A stretch of DNA of 26,206 bases. Source: DATKYK01 sp034430255 (GTDB lineage Bacteria > Chloroflexota > Dehalococcoidia > E44-bin15). The DNA lies in assembly GCA_034430255.1 (NCBI GenBank), contig DAOUEU010000086.1:1-26206 (forward strand), in the 5' to 3' direction. A program made the translations under genes and the position numbers. This document shows positions 23,928 to 26,206 of this stretch, piece after piece. Below the pieces are notes generated by a model that saw only the letters and a list, made by a program, of their open reading frames with translations, ran no database searches and had not been told where the DNA came from. How positions within the stretch are numbered: the stretch's first letter is position 1; each line of letters starts with the position of its first letter.

Positions 23928-24851
23928 ATGCCCACAGGATTCGGCTGGGAATTCAAGACTCAATATCAGAAGTGCTACTGGGAGAATGGTGAGTATCGAG
24001 AGAGGGAATACCGGGACAGCCTATATGAGAAGCTCAGCGACCGCATCGCCCGGATAACCTTTAACCGTCCGGATAAGAGGAACGCCTTTAACGACCGGCA
24101 GTTTGAGGACTTCTCTGCAGCGCTACACCAGGCCAATGACGACCCCGATGTAAGGGTAGTTATCCTGAGAGGGGCGGGTACCTGCTTTGGCGCCGGCCAT
24201 GACCTTAGCTCCCCCGAAAAGGAGGAGTCCCCACCGGTTCATCCCGGCATAAATCCCACGCTGGTGGACTATTACGGCTTCGAGCGGCGGCGCTGCACCA
24301 AATTCGAGGATATAACCGATTACCCCAAGATCACGATTGCCCAGGTGCATGGCAAGTGCATCGGTGCCAGCCAGATAGTGGCCTCCTGCTGCGACCTCAT
24401 AATCACTGCGGAGGATGCGCAGTTTGGCATCCGAGGCTTTGGCAGCCAGCTTCATGGGATTACCGATTGGCCGGTCTGGCCCCTGTGGTCCTATAAAGCC
24501 TATGCCGGCCGGACGATCACGGAGATGTCGGGGAAGGAGGCGGTGGCGTTGGGCTTCGCCAACAGGGCAGTCCCCATAGATAAGCTTGAGCAGGAAGCGA
24601 TAAAGTGGGCCGAGGCGCTAAGCCAGTTGCCCAGCGAGGCTGTTTCCGTCACCAAGGAATGGATTAACGGTACGCTCGATATCACCGGGGTGGGTGGAAC
24701 CCAGAGGGGTCACTTCCTCTCCCACCTCGCCCTGCAATATGTGCGTTTCAGGCCCGATGAGGTCAACCTCTACAAGGCGAAAAGGGACAAGGGGCTGAAG
24801 GGTTTCCTTGAAGACCGGGCGAAAACGGCTACACCCGAAGCAACAAAGTGA
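23928..24851 (+). CDS. Enoyl-CoA hydratase/isomerase (crotonase) family protein, divergent
   Basis: A 307-residue crotonase with an extra N-terminal stretch of about 30 residues, rich in aromatic and charged residues, before the ITFNRPDKRNAFND core. RGAGTCFGAGHDLS (81-94) and HGKCIGASQ (141-149) give the oxyanion hole. At the hydratase glutamate positions it has I150 and G170, so both are lost. It is the most divergent of the four: an aromatic-rich segment GITDWPVWPLWSYKA lines the region after the active site. SD GAGGAGG is 7 bases before the ATG. It is followed after 9 bases by a CoA-transferase whose paralogue at 13800 is likewise paired with a crotonase-like gene. Confidence 0.8.
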   Translation: MPTGFGWEFKTQYQKCYWENGEYREREYRDSLYEKLSDRIARITFNRPDKRNAFNDRQFEDFSAALHQANDDPDVRVVILRGAGTCFGAGHDLSSPEKEESPPVHPGINPTLVDYYGFERRRCTKFEDITDYPKITIAQVHGKCIGASQIVASCCDLIITAEDAQFGIRGFGSQLHGITDWPVWPLWSYKAYAGRTITEMSGKEAVALGFANRAVPIDKLEQEAIKWAEALSQLPSEAVSVTKEWINGTLDITGVGGTQRGHFLSHLALQYVRFRPDEVNLYKAKRDKGLKGFLEDRAKTATPEATK

Positions 24852-24860
24852 GGGTTTAAT

Positions 24861-26189
24861 ATGCCAAGCTGGCAGGAAGAATACCAGAGGAAGCTGACCT
24901 CAGCAGAAGAGGCCGCCGGGCTGGTTAAGTCGGGAGACCTCGTAGCCTTCACTGCCGGTCGGGAAGCCCACGCGGTGGGGCTGGCGATCGCAGCCCGACT
25001 AGGGGATTTAACCGGTGTGAAGGTGCTGGCGCCCTCTCCCGGATATGACTTTGGCTGGTACGACCCCGGATGGGATACGGCCTTCGAGATAACAATATCG
25101 TGGCCCACCGCTACGTCACAGGATATGCTCGACGAGCGTAGGTGCGACATCAATCTGCCGCTCATCATCCCCTTCGGCGCCGACAACGTCCCCCCCAACG
25201 TGCTGCTCACCGAGGTGTCGATGCCCGACGAGCGCGGCTTCTGCAGTTTCGGCGCATCGCTGTGGACCAAGCGCCAGGAGATAGAGGCCGTGAGGCAGCG
25301 GGGCGGGACAGTTATCGCCGAGGTGAACGATAGGCTAATCCGCACCTACGGCGATAACTATGTGCACGTCTCGGAAATAGACTATTTCGTTGAGCACCTG
25401 TCGCGCAAAGGGCAGCCGGGCACTGGCAGCCTTGGCGGGCGTGTGGTGAAGGAGCCCGAGCCCTACCTGAAGGACATCGTCACCAACGTTGCTTCGCTCA
25501 TCAAGGACGGCGATTGCCTACAGATAGGCGTCGGTCGCACCACCGAGCCGCTGATAAGGATGGGGTTGCTCGACGGCAAGCAGGACATCGGCTTCCACTC
25601 CGAGGCTACCCCACCCGGCGTTATCTCGCTGGTGCGCGAAGGTGTTATTAACGGCAAGCGCAAGACGCTGCTCCCTGAGCGGGTAGTGGTGACATCCATC
25701 GGCGGCGGCTCCAAGGAGGACATGCAATGGATCAATAACAACCCGCTTTTCTACCTGGTGGACCTGCTGTGGCTGGAGGACATACGGGTTATCTCCCAGA
25801 ACGACAACATGGTGGCCATCAACAACGCGCTGGCCATCGACCTTACCGGCCAGATCACTGCCGAGAGCCTGGGGACGCGTCTCCTATCGGTGGCCGGTGG
25901 TCAGATACCCTTCGCTTTCGGCGCGCTGGTTTCCAAGGGCGGACGTTCGATAACGGTATTGCCCTCCACCGCTCGTGAAGGCACCGTATCCCGTATCATG
26001 CCGCACCTGCCGGAGGGCACAGCGATAACCCTGCAGCGCAATATCGCTGACCTGGTGGTGACCGAGTACGGCGTGGCAAAGCTGCGAAACAAGACAATAA
26101 GGCAGCGCTGCGAGGAGCTCATCTCAATCGCCCACCCCGACTTTCGCGCCGAGCTGAAAAAGGAAGCTCGGAAGCTTTACTGGCCGTAA
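24861..26189 (+). CDS. Acetyl-CoA hydrolase/transferase family CoA-transferase (copy 2)
   Basis: A 442-residue close paralogue of the protein encoded at 13800-15125. The two share EEAAGLVKSGD, GREAHAVGLAIAARLG, GYDFGWYD and most of the C-terminal half. The nucleophile is E248 in GFHSEAT. A GxG turn (IGVGRTTEPLI) and C-terminal VVTEYGVAKLRN and ISIAHPDFRAEL complete the family signature. Codon use in the second half looks more GC-rich and regular than its neighbours by eye. It is the last complete gene of the window; the operon may continue beyond it. Its likely job is to activate or recycle a carboxylic acid for the crotonase and thiolase steps. Confidence 0.84.
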   Translation: MPSWQEEYQRKLTSAEEAAGLVKSGDLVAFTAGREAHAVGLAIAARLGDLTGVKVLAPSPGYDFGWYDPGWDTAFEITISWPTATSQDMLDERRCDINLPLIIPFGADNVPPNVLLTEVSMPDERGFCSFGASLWTKRQEIEAVRQRGGTVIAEVNDRLIRTYGDNYVHVSEIDYFVEHLSRKGQPGTGSLGGRVVKEPEPYLKDIVTNVASLIKDGDCLQIGVGRTTEPLIRMGLLDGKQDIGFHSEATPPGVISLVREGVINGKRKTLLPERVVVTSIGGGSKEDMQWINNNPLFYLVDLLWLEDIRVISQNDNMVAINNALAIDLTGQITAESLGTRLLSVAGGQIPFAFGALVSKGGRSITVLPSTAREGTVSRIMPHLPEGTAITLQRNIADLVVTEYGVAKLRNKTIRQRCEELISIAHPDFRAELKKEARKLYWP

Positions 26190-26206
26190 TCACGTGTTAT
26201 TCCCCT

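Noticed and set aside
12886..26189. Ordinary fatty-acid beta-oxidation operon
   Set aside because: There is no acyl-CoA dehydrogenase, FadB/HBD-type dehydrogenase or acyl-CoA ligase, and the crotonases lack the hydratase glutamates.

Overview
This 26.2 kb bacterial window is mostly organic-acid, ketone and acyl-CoA catabolism. It has no rRNA, tRNA, phage or CRISPR features. Nothing in it fixes the taxonomy. The mix of an acetone-carboxylase-type operon, many CoA-transferases, a DUF35/thiolase pair and an iron-sulfur flavoprotein would suit an anaerobic sediment or subsurface bacterium, such as an uncultured Dehalococcoidia (Chloroflexota) or a desulfobacterial lineage. That is inference. Starts are ATG, GTG and TTG, most with strong Shine-Dalgarno (SD) sites. 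By eye, the operons are more GC-rich than 1-950 and 6100-9370.

Layout. (1) 1-1150: the cut-off 5' end of an IS3-type transposase gene (minus), a small four-helix membrane protein (minus) and a possible gene remnant. (2) 1153-6091, minus strand: a three-gene operon matching acetone carboxylase beta, alpha and gamma subunits, behind a near-consensus promoter and followed by a hairpin. (3) 6568-9024, plus strand: three separate genes, a membrane-anchored methyltransferase, a nucleoside 2-deoxyribosyltransferase-like protein and a PaaI-type thioesterase with a terminator. (4) 9375-11382, plus: an iron-sulfur flavoprotein overlapping an acetyl-CoA hydrolase/transferase-family gene that lacks the expected catalytic glutamate. 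(5) 11379-15125, minus: CoA-transferase, crotonase-fold protein and MFS transporter, convergent with region 4. (6) 15126-15903: a divergent promoter region holding two families of small hairpin repeats. (7) 15904-26189, plus: SDR dehydrogenase, HMG-CoA-synthase-like/DUF35 fusion, thiolase, two consecutive CaiB/BaiF CoA-transferases, then three crotonase-fold proteins and a second close CoA-transferase paralogue.

How the genes may work together (inference). The carboxylase would turn a ketone into a 3-oxoacid. CoA-transferases would activate acids to CoA esters. The SDR, crotonase-fold enzymes and DUF35-linked thiolase would carry out a beta-oxidation-like cleavage. The SDR, DUF35/thiolase and tandem CaiB set recalls the bbs operon of anaerobic toluene (benzylsuccinate) degradation, but no fumarate-adding enzyme or acyl-CoA dehydrogenase lies in the window, so the substrate is unknown. 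Several enzymes have lost textbook catalytic residues: all four crotonases, the HMG-CoA-synthase-like domain and one CoA-transferase. This points to a specialised, divergent pathway rather than ordinary fatty-acid oxidation.
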